Under the pieces are notes generated by a model that had not been told where the DNA came from, made no database searches, and saw only the letters and a list, made by a program, of their open reading frames with translations. Positions 19,011 to 27,259 of a stretch of 64,000 nt of DNA are shown one piece after another. The translations under genes were made by a program, and so were the position numbers. The stretch is from positions 1,147,311 through 1,211,310 of the forward strand of contig NZ_LMDU01000001.1 of the NCBI RefSeq assembly GCF_001425165.1, given 5' to 3'. The first letter of the stretch is position 1, and every line of letters starts with the position of its first letter. This DNA comes from Pelomonas sp. Root405. GTDB taxonomy: Bacteria > Pseudomonadota > Gammaproteobacteria > Burkholderiales > Burkholderiaceae_C.

Positions 19011-20492
19011 ATGCCACACGCCCTCGTGGTGGACGACGACCATGACTCCGCAGCCTCGCTGCGCGAACTGATTGCGGGCGAAAAATTCACCGTTGCCGTG
19101 GCCCACAACCTGCGCGATGCCCGCCGGCAGATCGCGCTGCAACAGCCGGACATCCTGCTGCTGGACCTGCGCCTGCCTGACGGCAACGGCATGGACCTGC
19201 TGGCCGATCCCAAGCTGGTGGCCAATTCAGAAGTGGTGCTGTGCACCGGCCACGCCAATCTCGAAACCTCCATCCAAGCGCTGCGTTTGGGGGCGGCCGA
19301 CTACCTCGTCAAACCCGTCAACCTGAAACAGCTGCAAGGCGTGCTGTCTCGCATCATGAAGCCGGCAGCACTGCAGGCCGAGGTGCAGGACCTGACCGCC
19401 AACCTCGACGAGTCCGGCCACTTCGGCCACCTGTGGGGTCGCAGCGCGCCGATGAAGCGCATCTACGAGCAGATCTCGCGCGTGGCCGGCACCAGCGTGT
19501 CGGTCTTCATCACCGGCGAATCCGGCACCGGCAAGGAGGTCGTCGCGCAGACCGTGCACGACCTCAGCCGCCGCCGCAAGCGCCCCTTCCTGGCCGTCAA
19601 CTGCGGCGCAATCAGCCCCAACCTGATCGAGAGCGAGATCTTCGGCCACGAGAAGGGCAGCTTCACCGGTGCCGAGCGCCAGCACCAAGGCTTCTTCGAG
19701 CGCGCCAGTGGCGGCACGCTGTTCTTGGACGAGATCACCGAGATGCCGCTGGAACTGCAGGTCAAGCTGCTGCGCGTGCTGGAGACCGGGCGCTTCATGC
19801 GCGTGGGCAGCACGACGGCGCTGGAGACCGACGTGCGCATCGTCGCGGCCACCAACCGCCTGCCCTACCAGGCCGTCGCCTCCGGCAAGCTGCGCGAAGA
19901 CCTGCTCTACCGCCTCAACATCTTCCCGATCTCGTTGCCGCCGCTGCGCGACCGCTCGGCCGACATCCCGCTGTTGGCCAACCACTTCCTGGCGGCCATC
20001 AGCGAGCAGGAGGGCACCGTGCGCCGCTTCTCGCCGGCTGCGCTGGCCTCGCTGGTGGACTACGGCTGGCCCGGCAATGTGCGCGAGCTGCGCAATGTCG
20101 TGCAGCGCGCCTATGTGATGGCCCAGGGCGACACCATCGACGAGACCTGGCTGCCAAGCGCGAATGAAGCGGGGGTCACTTCGGGCTGGGGCAGTCTCGC
20201 CAGCATGCAGGAGGCCGCGGCAGCGCCGCCGGTCAGCGTCGCACCCGCCCCGGTCCGGCCGGCCGAGGTACCAGCTGCCGATGCCGACATGCCCTTCATC
20301 ACGCTGCCCATCGGGTCCAGCGTGGCGCAAGCCGAGCGCGCCCTGATGCTGGCCACGCTGCGTCACTTCAACCACCACAAGGAACGCACGGCCGCCGTCC
20401 TCGGCATCAGCCTGAAGACCTTGTACAACCGGTTGAAGGAATACGCGGCCGAGGGCGCCACGGCCGCCGACGGCAACTCGCCAGCCGACTAG
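19011..20492 (+). CDS. NtrC-family sigma-54-dependent response regulator
   Basis: Bacterial enhancer-binding protein of 493 residues. It has a receiver domain (1-120) with VVDDDHD and phospho-acceptor Asp52 in [10 protein letters not shown], an AAA+ domain with Walker A GESGTGKE (169-176), and the sigma-54 contact loop GSFTGA (216-221) in place of the usual GAFTGA. Further along are Walker [11 protein letters not shown] and arginine-finger [10 protein letters not shown]. After an Ala/Pro-rich linker a Fis-type helix-turn-helix ends the protein ([20 protein letters not shown]). Such proteins use ATP to open promoters bound by sigma-54 RNA polymerase. No histidine kinase adjoins it. It is the only enhancer-binding protein in the window and the natural candidate activator for the many sigma-54 promoters here. 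Confidence 0.93.
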   Translation: MPHALVVDDDHDSAASLRELIAGEKFTVAVAHNLRDARRQIALQQPDILLLDLRLPDGNGMDLLADPKLVANSEVVLCTGHANLETSIQALRLGAADYLVKPVNLKQLQGVLSRIMKPAALQAEVQDLTANLDESGHFGHLWGRSAPMKRIYEQISRVAGTSVSVFITGESGTGKEVVAQTVHDLSRRRKRPFLAVNCGAISPNLIESEIFGHEKGSFTGAERQHQGFFERASGGTLFLDEITEMPLELQVKLLRVLETGRFMRVGSTTALETDVRIVAATNRLPYQAVASGKLREDLLYRLNIFPISLPPLRDRSADIPLLANHFLAAISEQEGTVRRFSPAALASLVDYGWPGNVRELRNVVQRAYVMAQGDTIDETWLPSANEAGVTSGWGSLASMQEAAAAPPVSVAPAPVRPAEVPAADADMPFITLPIGSSVAQAERALMLATLRHFNHHKERTAAVLGISLKTLYNRLKEYAAEGATAADGNSPAD

Positions 20493-20500
20493 CTGCCGGC

Positions 20501-20797
20501 ATGCTGCTGAAGTGCAAGGCGCTGCTGGCCGCGCTGGCGCTGCTGGTCGCCTGGCAGCCTGGCGTCGCCGCGCCGGCCAGCCCCCAGGCCGTGGCCGCCG
20601 CGGTGCGGGCGCGGCTGGCGCTGGACGACCAGCTCGCGGGGCTGGCCATCAGCGTCGACGTGGCCGGTGGCCGTCTCAGGCTGCGCGGCGTCGCACCCAG
20701 TACCGCCGTGCGCGCGCGCATCACGGCGGTGGCCCGCCAGGCCGGCAGTGCGCTCGAAGTGGTCAACGAAGTCAGCGTCCAGCCACGCGCCGGTTGA
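20501..20797 (+). CDS. Small exported BON-domain protein
   Basis: Protein of 98 residues with a signal peptide (MLLKCKALLAALALLVAWQP) and one BON domain (about 28-95; LAGLAISVDVAGGRLRLRGV, then VVNEVSV at the end). BON domains bind phospholipid or act as periplasmic osmotic-shock proteins (OsmY type). It starts eight bases after the regulator stop codon and is probably cotranscribed with it. A second BON protein is encoded at 39684-39992. Confidence 0.78.
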   Translation: MLLKCKALLAALALLVAWQPGVAAPASPQAVAAAVRARLALDDQLAGLAISVDVAGGRLRLRGVAPSTAVRARITAVARQAGSALEVVNEVSVQPRAG

Positions 20798-20812
20798 TCG
20801 GACCGGGGGGCT

Positions 20813-20826
20813 GGCGCGCCGTTTGC
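20813..20826 (+). promoter_or_regulatory. Sigma-54 promoter for the DUF883-like gene at 20868
   Basis: GGCGCGCCGTTTGC, preceded by T, with exact spacing. The -12 element is 42 bases before the ATG; AAGGA lies between. Confidence 0.75.
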
Positions 20827-20867
20827 CTGAGGGGGTGTCCCCGACAACTTCAACAAGGAACACCACC

Positions 20868-21176
20868 ATGGGTCACTCTGATCTGTACAGCGAAACGACC
20901 GAAGCCACCCGCCATGGCCTGCAGAAGGCCGAGAGCGCCGCGCGCCGCGGCCTCGACCACCTGGGCGAAAGTGTCAGCGGCGTGCGTGATGCCGTCGCGC
21001 CGGTGATGCGTGACGTGCGTGCGCGCGTCGTCAATGCGTCCGATCGGACGATCGGTTACGTGCGCGACGAGCCGGTCCGTTCGGCCCTGGTCGCTGCCGC
21101 CGTTGGCACCCTGGTGTTCGCGGTCTGGCACATGCTGGGCTCGCGCAGCAGCTCCAGCAGCCGCAACTGGCGTTGA
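20868..21176 (+). CDS. DUF883-like small membrane-anchored protein
   Basis: Protein of 102 residues: an amphipathic helical N-terminal part (LYSETTEATRHGLQKAESAA) and a C-terminal pattern like ElaB/YqjD (RDEPVRSALVAAAVGTLVFA, one membrane helix) ending in a Ser/Arg-rich tail. ElaB-type proteins are tail-anchored, stress-induced and ribosome-associated in Escherichia coli; that role is only suggested here. It sits directly behind a sigma-54 promoter and overlaps the next gene by one base (TGATG). Confidence 0.75.
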   Translation: MGHSDLYSETTEATRHGLQKAESAARRGLDHLGESVSGVRDAVAPVMRDVRARVVNASDRTIGYVRDEPVRSALVAAAVGTLVFAVWHMLGSRSSSSSRNWR

Positions 21177-21640
21177 TGGCCGTAGCCCACCCGGCGCCGC
21201 GTCACGTGCTGACGCGGCTGGCCGAGTTCCGGCGGGTGTTGAACGACCAGTTCGACGCCTGCCGCCGCGCGCCCAAGGAGCGCCGTGGCCTCGCGCTGCG
21301 GCGCGCCTGCGCGGGCGTCGAGCTGCTCTGCCATTTGCAGCAGCATTTGCTGCAGCCCGTGCTCGGCCAGGCGCCGGATGGGCTCGACGCACTGCATGAC
21401 CTGACCGCGCTGAGCGGTCGCACCGCCGACGACGCCCAGCAGCGCGCTGTCGCGGCCCTGCTCGAAGGCTTGGTGCAATTGCAGTTCGCGCAGATCGACG
21501 AGGCGCTGGCCGACGCCAACCTGCCTGCTGCACGTTGGGCAGAGCTCGACACCGCCGTCGCGACCGTGCTGGCCGAGTGGCCTGCCCCAGCCGCACCTCG
21601 CCAGGACCTCAGCCGCAGCGCTTCATCCGCGCGGGTCTAA
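21176..21640 (+). CDS. Hypothetical helical protein coupled to the DUF883-like gene
   Basis: Protein of 154 residues, almost entirely helical by composition (Leu, Ala, Gln, Arg), with no signal peptide or membrane segment: RHVLTRLAEFRRVLNDQFDA, then HLQQHLLQPVLG. I do not recognise a family. The ATG shares one base with the upstream stop codon, so it is translated from the same sigma-54 transcript. The stop lies four bases inside the end of the convergent deacetylase gene. Confidence 0.6.
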   Translation: MAVAHPAPRHVLTRLAEFRRVLNDQFDACRRAPKERRGLALRRACAGVELLCHLQQHLLQPVLGQAPDGLDALHDLTALSGRTADDAQQRAVAALLEGLVQLQFAQIDEALADANLPAARWAELDTAVATVLAEWPAPAAPRQDLSRSASSARV

Positions 21641-22398
21641 GCCTGGAAACGCCGCGCCATCTGTGCCGCCTCGGCCAGCCGTAGCGGCGCGCGCGTGCGC
21701 AGCGCTTCGCTGAGCAGGCCCGTCCAGCAGCGCACCACGGCACGGTGGTCGCCGTCGCCCGGGTGCAGCTCCAGCCGCAGCAGTGGCGCGCGGCGCGCCC
21801 GACGGGCCACCAGCGGGTTCCACGCCAGCGACAGCCCGCGCCGCCAGGCGGCACGGGTGCTGAACACGAGGCTGGGTGCCGGCATGGCCTGCCGGTGGGG
21901 CAGGGCGATGACTTCGTTCAGCGTGCACGTGTGTGCAAAACCGGCATCCGCCGCCGCCTGCAGGCCGCTCTCGCCCAGCAGCCATGCGGGCGCGACAAAG
22001 CCGCTCATCGGCAGCCCATGGGTCTGCGCCCAGGCCCGGCCTTCGTTCAGGCGGCGGGTCGCGTCGGCGTGGGACAAGGCGGCGAACTCACCCTCGCCGG
22101 CGGTGTAGTGGCGGCGCAGCAGATAGTCGCGCAGGCCGCGCAACGGCGGGCCTTCGTCGCGGTGGGTCAGCCCATGCAGGGCCAGCTCGTGGCCAGCGCC
22201 GGCCATGCCGTGCAGCCAGTGCAGGTAGCGCGCAGGCAGTGCGGCGTCGCCATGCATGCGGGGCACGACGAGCAGCGTCAACGGCAGGGCGACACCGGCA
22301 TCGGCAGCACAGCGGCGCAGCTCCTTGATCACGCGCTGGCAGCCCTCCCAGCGCGCCGGCGACACGTCATGCAGCACGACGCAGACCGCGCCGGCCAT
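21637..22398 (-). CDS. Polysaccharide deacetylase-like protein (DUF2334)
   Basis: Protein of 253 residues of the DUF2334 branch of polysaccharide deacetylases. The metal-site and barrel motifs are visible: CVVLHDVSPARWEGC near the start (HD of motif 1), HELALHGLTHRD (HGxxH, metal-binding) and FVAPAWLLG. Such enzymes remove acetyl groups from surface polysaccharides. It lies 11 bases after the glycosyltransferase stop on the same strand, so both are in one sigma-54 transcript and probably modify the same glycan or glycolipid. The open frame extends far upstream inside the transferase gene, but that part is a shadow. Confidence 0.85.
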   Translation of the reverse strand: MAGAVCVVLHDVSPARWEGCQRVIKELRRCAADAGVALPLTLLVVPRMHGDAALPARYLHWLHGMAGAGHELALHGLTHRDEGPPLRGLRDYLLRRHYTAGEGEFAALSHADATRRLNEGRAWAQTHGLPMSGFVAPAWLLGESGLQAAADAGFAHTCTLNEVIALPHRQAMPAPSLVFSTRAAWRRGLSLAWNPLVARRARRAPLLRLELHPGDGDHRAVVRCWTGLLSEALRTRAPLRLAEAAQMARRFQA

Positions 22399-22409
22399 CC
22401 GGGTCGTCG

Positions 22410-23663
22410 TCAACGCTGCCGGGCCAGCTGCCCCGCTGCCCAGGGCCGCATCGGCAGCTCGCGGGTGGCGATGGCGGGCAAGGCTGGCATGGTGTTGCGG
22501 CCGATCAGAACGGCGTAGCGCCGCGTCATCTGCGCCAGCACGCGCGGCCAGTCCTGCGCCTGCGCGCGGGCCAGGGCGGTGCGGCGATGCGCGCTGTTGT
22601 TGCTGCTCAGGCTGGCCTCCATGGCCTCGGCCCAGGAGCCCGCGCGCTGCCGGTCCACCAGCAGGCCGGCGCCGCCCGCCAGCTCGGCCAGGCCGGCCGC
22701 GTCGGCGGCCACCACTGGGGTGCCGCAGGCCATGGCTTCGAGCAGGCCCAGGCCGAAGGTCTCCTGGTTGCCGGCGTGCACATAGGCGTCGCAGCTGGCG
22801 ACCATGCGGGCCAGCTGCCGGCAGTCGTGTTCGGGCGGCAGCACCAGCACCTGCTCGCCGACCGGCGCGGCCGGGCCATTGCCCACGGCCACCAGCACAT
22901 GACCGCGGCCGAGCAGGGCGACGGCATCCGCCAGCAGCTGCAGGTTCTTTTCGGGCGCAAAACGGCCGGTGTAGATCAGCAACCGCGTGGACGGCGCGAG
23001 GCCATGGTCGCGGCACAGCTGCTCGCGCCAGGCCTCGTCCTTGGCGCAGGGCGTGAAGACCGAGCAGTCCACGCCCAGCGGTTGCACCGTCACGCGCGGC
23101 ACGCCCCAGGCCTGGAGCTGCCGGGCCAGGCCAACGCTGGGCGCCATCACCACGTCGAACTGCCGATAGAGGTTGACGAGATAGCGCCGCGCCCAGCGCT
23201 CGGCTGTCCGGCCCAGCCGCGTGGCCGTGGCAGTGGGGCCGCCCACCAGGCGCGCCATCAAGTCGGGCAGGTTGCTGTGGCAGAAGGCCACGGCCGGTAT
23301 GCGCAATTGCTCGGCCGCCGCCAGCGAGGCCCAGGCCAGCATGTAGGGGTCGGCGGATTCGATCAGGTCGGGCGCGACGAATTCCATCTGGCGCAGCGCG
23401 CGGCCGCGATTGACCACCAGGCGGTAGCCGCCGGTGCGCGGCATCAGGATGCCGCCGCTGTCCAGCATGCCCGGGCCGTCGGCGCCGGGCGCAATGATGG
23501 TGTGGCGCCAGCCCAGCGTGCGCAGCCGCTCATGCTTGGCCGTCAGCACACGTCGCACGCCACCCGTGGCGCCCCAGAACATCGACACATCCAGCAGATG
23601 GGGGCCCGGCGCAGGACGGCTGTCCTGGGCCTGCTGTTGGGGCCGCGAATAGGTCACATGCAT
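22410..23663 (-). CDS. Glycosyltransferase family 4 protein
   Basis: GT-B fold glycosyltransferase of 417 residues. The N-terminal domain begins around DVSMFWGATGGVRRVLTAK. The C-terminal donor-binding domain has LLIYTGRFAPEKNLQLLADA and the E-x7-E region QETFGLGLLEAMACGTPVVA. It probably adds a sugar to a lipid or surface polymer; donor and acceptor are unknown. The predicted sigma-54 start site falls at the annotated ATG itself, so either the mRNA is leaderless or translation begins at a later codon such as the Met at 23582. Confidence 0.85.
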   Translation of the reverse strand: MHVTYSRPQQQAQDSRPAPGPHLLDVSMFWGATGGVRRVLTAKHERLRTLGWRHTIIAPGADGPGMLDSGGILMPRTGGYRLVVNRGRALRQMEFVAPDLIESADPYMLAWASLAAAEQLRIPAVAFCHSNLPDLMARLVGGPTATATRLGRTAERWARRYLVNLYRQFDVVMAPSVGLARQLQAWGVPRVTVQPLGVDCSVFTPCAKDEAWREQLCRDHGLAPSTRLLIYTGRFAPEKNLQLLADAVALLGRGHVLVAVGNGPAAPVGEQVLVLPPEHDCRQLARMVASCDAYVHAGNQETFGLGLLEAMACGTPVVAADAAGLAELAGGAGLLVDRQRAGSWAEAMEASLSSNNSAHRRTALARAQAQDWPRVLAQMTRRYAVLIGRNTMPALPAIATRELPMRPWAAGQLARQR

Positions 23664-23675
23664 TTACAAGTTTTG

Positions 23676-23689
23676 GCAATTGGCGTGCC
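23676..23689 (-). promoter_or_regulatory. Sigma-54 promoter for glycosyltransferase and deacetylase
   Basis: GGCACGCCAATTGC on the minus strand, 13 bases before the annotated ATG. Its -24 element is nine bases from the -24 element of the opposed promoter for the topoisomerase gene. Confidence 0.8.
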
Positions 23690-23697
23690 CGCGGGCT

Positions 23698-23711
23698 GGC
23701 ATGCCGTCTGC
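23698..23711 (+). promoter_or_regulatory. Sigma-54 promoter for topoisomerase IB
   Basis: TGGCATGCCGTCTGCT pattern with exact spacing. The -12 element ends 12 bases before the annotated ATG at 23724, predicting an almost leaderless mRNA. Confidence 0.72.
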
Positions 23712-23723
23712 TTTGGCGCGGTG

Positions 23724-24848
23724 ATGGCATCCATTCCCGTACCGAGCGTTCAGGAGGCGCGCCGCGCCGGGCTGCGTTGGCTGGACGACGCCAGCCCCGG
23801 CATCACGCGCAAGCCCGGCCGCGGCGGCTTCAGCTATCGCGATGCCAGCGGCCGGCCGCTGCGCGACGAGACCACGCTGGCGCGCATCCGCAAGCTGGCC
23901 ATCCCACCGGCCTGGACCGATGTGTGGATCAGCCCGCATGCCGACAGCCACCTGCAGGCCACCGGCCGCGATGCGCGAGGCCGCAAGCAATACCGCTACC
24001 ACGCCGACTGGATGGCCGGGCGCGGCGAAACGAAGTTCAACAGCCTGCTGCGCTTTGGCGCCGTGCTGCCCAAGCTGCGCCGCCGCGTGCAGCGCGCGCT
24101 GGCCGGACGCGCCGAGCCCACGCGCGAGCGCGTGCTGGCCACGCTGGTGCGCCTGCTCGATGCCACCTGGCTGCGCATCGGCAACAGCAGTTATGCGCGC
24201 GAGAACGGCTCCTACGGCCTGTCGACGCTGCGCAACCGCCACGCCGGCATCAAGGGCGACGCCATCGAGCTGTCTTTCGTCGGAAAAAGCGGCGTGCGCC
24301 ACCAGGTACGCCTGGCCGACCGCCGCGTGGCGCGCATCGTGCGGCGCTGCCGCGAGCTGCCGGGTCAGGAGCTGTTCCGCTATGTCGACGAGGACGGTGT
24401 CAGCCACCCGGTCGGCTCGGCCGATGTCAATGCCTGGCTCGCCGAGGCCGCCGGCCAGCGTGTCACGGCCAAGGACTTCCGCACCTGGCATGGCAGCGTA
24501 CTGGCGCTGCAGCTCACATTGCAGGCCTGTGCCGACGGCGCCGACCCGTGCCGGCCGCAGCAGGTCGTCGAAGGCGTGGCGCAACGCCTGGGCAACACCG
24601 CCGCGGTTTGCCGCAAGGCTTACATCCACCCGCGCGTGCTGGCGCTAGGCGAGGCACTCAGCGACGCATCGGCCCGCGCCGCGCTGCGCGGCCAACCCTG
24701 GGCCGCGGCGCCGGGCGCCAAGACCGGCCTGGCGGCTGCGGAGCGCCAGCTGATGGCGCTGCTGCGGTCGCGCGCTGGCAAGTCGGCCGCCAAAGCGGGT
24801 GTCAAGGCCGACGTCAAGGCAGGGAAGGCGCCGGCTCGGGCGGCGTGA
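23724..24848 (+). CDS. DNA topoisomerase IB
   Basis: Type IB (poxvirus-like) topoisomerase of 374 residues that relaxes supercoils by a 3'-phosphotyrosine. N-terminal DNA-binding part has PPAWTDVWISPHADSHLQAT and GRDARGRKQYRYHADW. The catalytic domain has active-site residues in YARENGSYGLSTLRNRHAGI, a Lys in FVGKSGVRH, and the nucleophile tyrosine in NTAAVCRKAYIHPRVL. An Ala/Lys-rich basic tail follows, as in several bacterial homologues. In the island it may assist compaction or repair of DNA under stress. The last 35 bases overlap the convergent HAD gene. Confidence 0.93.
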   Translation: MASIPVPSVQEARRAGLRWLDDASPGITRKPGRGGFSYRDASGRPLRDETTLARIRKLAIPPAWTDVWISPHADSHLQATGRDARGRKQYRYHADWMAGRGETKFNSLLRFGAVLPKLRRRVQRALAGRAEPTRERVLATLVRLLDATWLRIGNSSYARENGSYGLSTLRNRHAGIKGDAIELSFVGKSGVRHQVRLADRRVARIVRRCRELPGQELFRYVDEDGVSHPVGSADVNAWLAEAAGQRVTAKDFRTWHGSVLALQLTLQACADGADPCRPQQVVEGVAQRLGNTAAVCRKAYIHPRVLALGEALSDASARAALRGQPWAAAPGAKTGLAAAERQLMALLRSRAGKSAAKAGVKADVKAGKAPARAA

Positions 24849-25482
24849 GCAGGATGTGCCGGGCCACGCCGGCCCAGTCGTGGCACACCGCCTCAGGCGT
24901 GCGCAGCGGCGTGCGCCGCCATTGGCTTTCGTCGCCATCCGACAGCAGCAGCGTGCGGCAGCCGGCGCGTTGGCCGGCCTCGACGTCGTCCTGCAGGCCG
25001 CCGACCATCCAGGAGCTTGCCAGGTCGATGCCATGCCGTCGGGCGGCGCGTCGCAGCAGGCCCGGCGCCGGCTTGCGGCACAGGCAGGCCGGCCCGCCGT
25101 CCGGCGCTGGCGCATGCGGGCAGACGAGAAAGTCCAGCAAGGCCACATCGGCCGCTTGCTGCAAGCCTTTCTGCAGCCCCTCCTGCAGGCGCGCGAACTG
25201 GGTGCGCGTGAAGTAGCCGCGCGCCAGGCCGCTCTGGTTGGTGACGACCAGCAACGCCCACCCGTGCGCCGCCAGCGCCGCCAGCGCTTCGGCGGCACCC
25301 GGCCTGAAGCGCAGCAGCGCCGGGTCGGTGTTGTAGGGAACGTTCTCGACCAGCGTGCCGTCCTTGGCGATGAAGACGGCCGGGCGAACCGCGGTCGACG
25401 TGCGCGCCGGCAGCGGTGTTTCGTCATGCAGCGGGGTGCGGCGCCAGCGCAAGGGCCCGCCGGCCAGCGTGGGTGTCGGCAT
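24814..25482 (-). CDS. HAD-family phosphatase-like protein lacking the nucleophile Asp (GmhB-like)
   Basis: Protein of 222 residues resembling histidinol/heptose-bisphosphate phosphatases (HAD-IIIA, GmhB type). The family motif I, usually FLDKDGT, reads FIAKDGT, so the nucleophilic aspartate is Ala. Motif II (VVTNQSGLARG), the zinc-site cysteines and histidine (VCPHAPAP...ACLCRKP) and a partly changed motif IV (MVGGLQDDVEAG, first Asp lost) remain. It is probably not an active phosphatase, or it uses another chemistry. A paralogue with Asn at the same position lies at 49629-50303. The start chosen coincides with the predicted transcript start; TTG 25452 is an alternative. Confidence 0.75.
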   Translation of the reverse strand: MPTPTLAGGPLRWRRTPLHDETPLPARTSTAVRPAVFIAKDGTLVENVPYNTDPALLRFRPGAAEALAALAAHGWALLVVTNQSGLARGYFTRTQFARLQEGLQKGLQQAADVALLDFLVCPHAPAPDGGPACLCRKPAPGLLRRAARRHGIDLASSWMVGGLQDDVEAGQRAGCRTLLLSDGDESQWRRTPLRTPEAVCHDWAGVARHILLTPPEPAPSLP

Positions 25483-25493
25483 GGGGACGCGCA

Positions 25494-25507
25494 GCAAGCC
25501 ACATGCC
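25494..25507 (-). promoter_or_regulatory. Sigma-54 promoter for the first HAD gene
   Basis: GGCATGTGGCTTGC on the minus strand. The predicted +1 falls on the A of the ATG at 25482. Confidence 0.7.
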
Positions 25508-25520
25508 CAGCAGGGTGGCG

Positions 25521-25534
25521 GGCATCCGGCTTGC
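25521..25534 (+). promoter_or_regulatory. Sigma-54 promoter for the envelope operon at 25570
   Basis: GGCATCCGGCTTGC, back to back with the preceding element. It is 36 bases before the GTG start, with TTGGAG in between. Confidence 0.78.
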
Positions 25535-25569
25535 CATGGGCGGGGCTTGCAACCGTTGGAGTCCTGTTC

Positions 25570-26742
25570 GTGCGCATTGCCTATGTCAGCGAGACCTTTC
25601 CGCCGGAGATCAATGGCGTTGCCCTGACTGCCGAGCGCACCGTGCGTCATCTGCGCGAGGCGGGCCATGCCGTGCAGGTGATCCGGCCGCGTCAGGCTGG
25701 CGAGGCGGCGCGCCGTGATGCCGACGAGTGGCGCTGCGGCGGCGGGCCCATTCCGATGTATCCCGAGCTGCGCTACGGCTTTGCCACGCCGGCGGCGTTG
25801 CGGACCTTGTGGCGCGAAGAGTCGGCCTTGCCCGACCTGGTGCATGCGACGACACCCGGGCCGTTGGGCTGGGCCGCGCTGCGCGCCGCGCGCAGCGAAG
25901 GCATCCCCACCAGTGCCGATTTCCGCACCAACTTCCACGCCTACTGCGGCCATTACGGTCTGGGCTGGCTGGAGCCGGTGGTGCTGGGCTATCTGCGGCG
26001 CCTGCACGCGATGGCCGACTGCAATTTCGTGCCGACGCCCGAGATGCAGCGCCAGCTGGTGGCGCATGGCTTCGAACGGCTGCAGGTGCTGGGCCGCGGC
26101 GTCGACGCCCGGCTCTTCAGCCCCGAGAAGCGCGACGCCCGGCTGCGCCGCGACTGGCGGGCCAGCGCCGACCACCGCGTCATGCTCTATGTCGGCCGGC
26201 TGGCGCCTGAGAAGAACGCCGGCCTGGCGCTGCAGACCTTCGAGCGCCTGAGCGCGCGCCGCCCGGGCCTGCGCATGGTGGTGGTGGGCGACGGGCCGAT
26301 GCGCGTCAAGCTGGAGCAGGCCCACCCGACGGCTCGCTTCGTCGGCATGCAGACCGGCGTGGCGCTGGCGCGGCATTACGCCAGCGCCGACGTCTTCCTG
26401 TTCCCCAGCCTGACCGACACCTTTGGCAATGTCACGCTGGAGGCGCTGGCCAGTGGCCTGGCCGTGGCCGCCTTCGACACCGGTGCGGCGGCCCAGCATG
26501 TGCGCGACGGTGTCAGCGGCTGCCTGGCGCCGCCCTGTGGCGGCCAGGCTGCGGCCGACGCCTTCCTGGACGCCACCACCCGCGCGCTGGACGCCTCGGC
26601 GCCCGACGGCCTGCTGCGCCTGGAAGCGCGCCTGACCGCCATGCAGGCCGACTGGCCGGGCGTGCAGCGCCGCTTCGAACAACAACTGATGCGGGTGGCC
26701 GAGGCCGGCCGCACGGTGCCACGCCATGCCGCCCTGGCTTGA
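25570..26742 (+). CDS. Glycosyltransferase, alpha-mannosyl/glucuronosyl-type family 4
   Basis: GT-B glycosyltransferase of 390 residues starting at GTG: the family opening RIAYVSETFPPEINGVA directly follows, which fixes the start. N-terminal acceptor domain includes LRYGFATPAALRTLW and FRTNFHAYCGHYG. The C-terminal domain has VMLYVGRLAPEKNAGLAL and FLFPSLTDTFGNVTLEALAS (E-x7-E). Close relatives move mannose or glucuronate to diacylglycerol or phosphatidylinositol-type lipids, so a glycolipid product is possible. First gene of a four-gene envelope operon, overlapping the next by 17 bases. Confidence 0.87.
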   Translation: MRIAYVSETFPPEINGVALTAERTVRHLREAGHAVQVIRPRQAGEAARRDADEWRCGGGPIPMYPELRYGFATPAALRTLWREESALPDLVHATTPGPLGWAALRAARSEGIPTSADFRTNFHAYCGHYGLGWLEPVVLGYLRRLHAMADCNFVPTPEMQRQLVAHGFERLQVLGRGVDARLFSPEKRDARLRRDWRASADHRVMLYVGRLAPEKNAGLALQTFERLSARRPGLRMVVVGDGPMRVKLEQAHPTARFVGMQTGVALARHYASADVFLFPSLTDTFGNVTLEALASGLAVAAFDTGAAAQHVRDGVSGCLAPPCGGQAAADAFLDATTRALDASAPDGLLRLEARLTAMQADWPGVQRRFEQQLMRVAEAGRTVPRHAALA

Positions 26743-27259
26743 TGCCGGCCGCCTGCGCAGCGCCGAACTGGATCTGCGCGGCGCGCAGGCCCTGCACCGC
26801 GCGGCCGCAAGGCCGCTGCTGTTGCAGGGCCTGTCGCTGTGCAGCCGCCTGGCCGACGGACCCTTGTGGGTCGGGCTGATGCTGCTGCAACCTTGGGCAG
26901 GGGAGGGTGGCTTGCGCCAGGCGCTGCTGATGCTGCTGTTGGGCGCCCTCAACCTCGGTCTGTACTACGGCCTCAAGCGCAGCACGCGGCGCCAGCGGCC
27001 GTTCGAGCGCTGCGGCGACATCCGCGCCTGCGCCAAGGTGCCCGACGCTTTCAGCTTCCCCAGCGGCCACACGCTGCACGCCTTCTCGTTCGCGCTGCTG
27101 CTGTCGGCCTTCTACCCGACGCTGGCACCACTGCTGTGGAGCTTTGCGGTGCTGGTGGGCCTGGCGCGTGTGGTGCTCGGCCTGCATTTCCCGAGTGACG
27201 TGCTGTTTGGCGCGGCCATCGGCACGGCCACGGCCAGCCTGGTGCTGGTGCTGGCCTGA
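26726..27259 (+). CDS. PAP2-family membrane phosphatase
   Basis: Integral membrane phosphatase of 177 residues. The three PAP2 motifs are present: KRSTRRQRPF (KxxxxxxRP), FPSGHTLH (PSGH) and the third motif SFAVLVGLARVVLGLHFPSD (SxxxxxxRxxxxxHxxxD-like). About four membrane helices. Likely substrate is a lipid phosphate such as phosphatidate or undecaprenyl pyrophosphate; the neighbouring glycosyltransferase suggests a lipid made or used in the same pathway. Confidence 0.88.
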   Translation: MPPWLDAGRLRSAELDLRGAQALHRAAARPLLLQGLSLCSRLADGPLWVGLMLLQPWAGEGGLRQALLMLLLGALNLGLYYGLKRSTRRQRPFERCGDIRACAKVPDAFSFPSGHTLHAFSFALLLSAFYPTLAPLLWSFAVLVGLARVVLGLHFPSDVLFGAAIGTATASLVLVLA

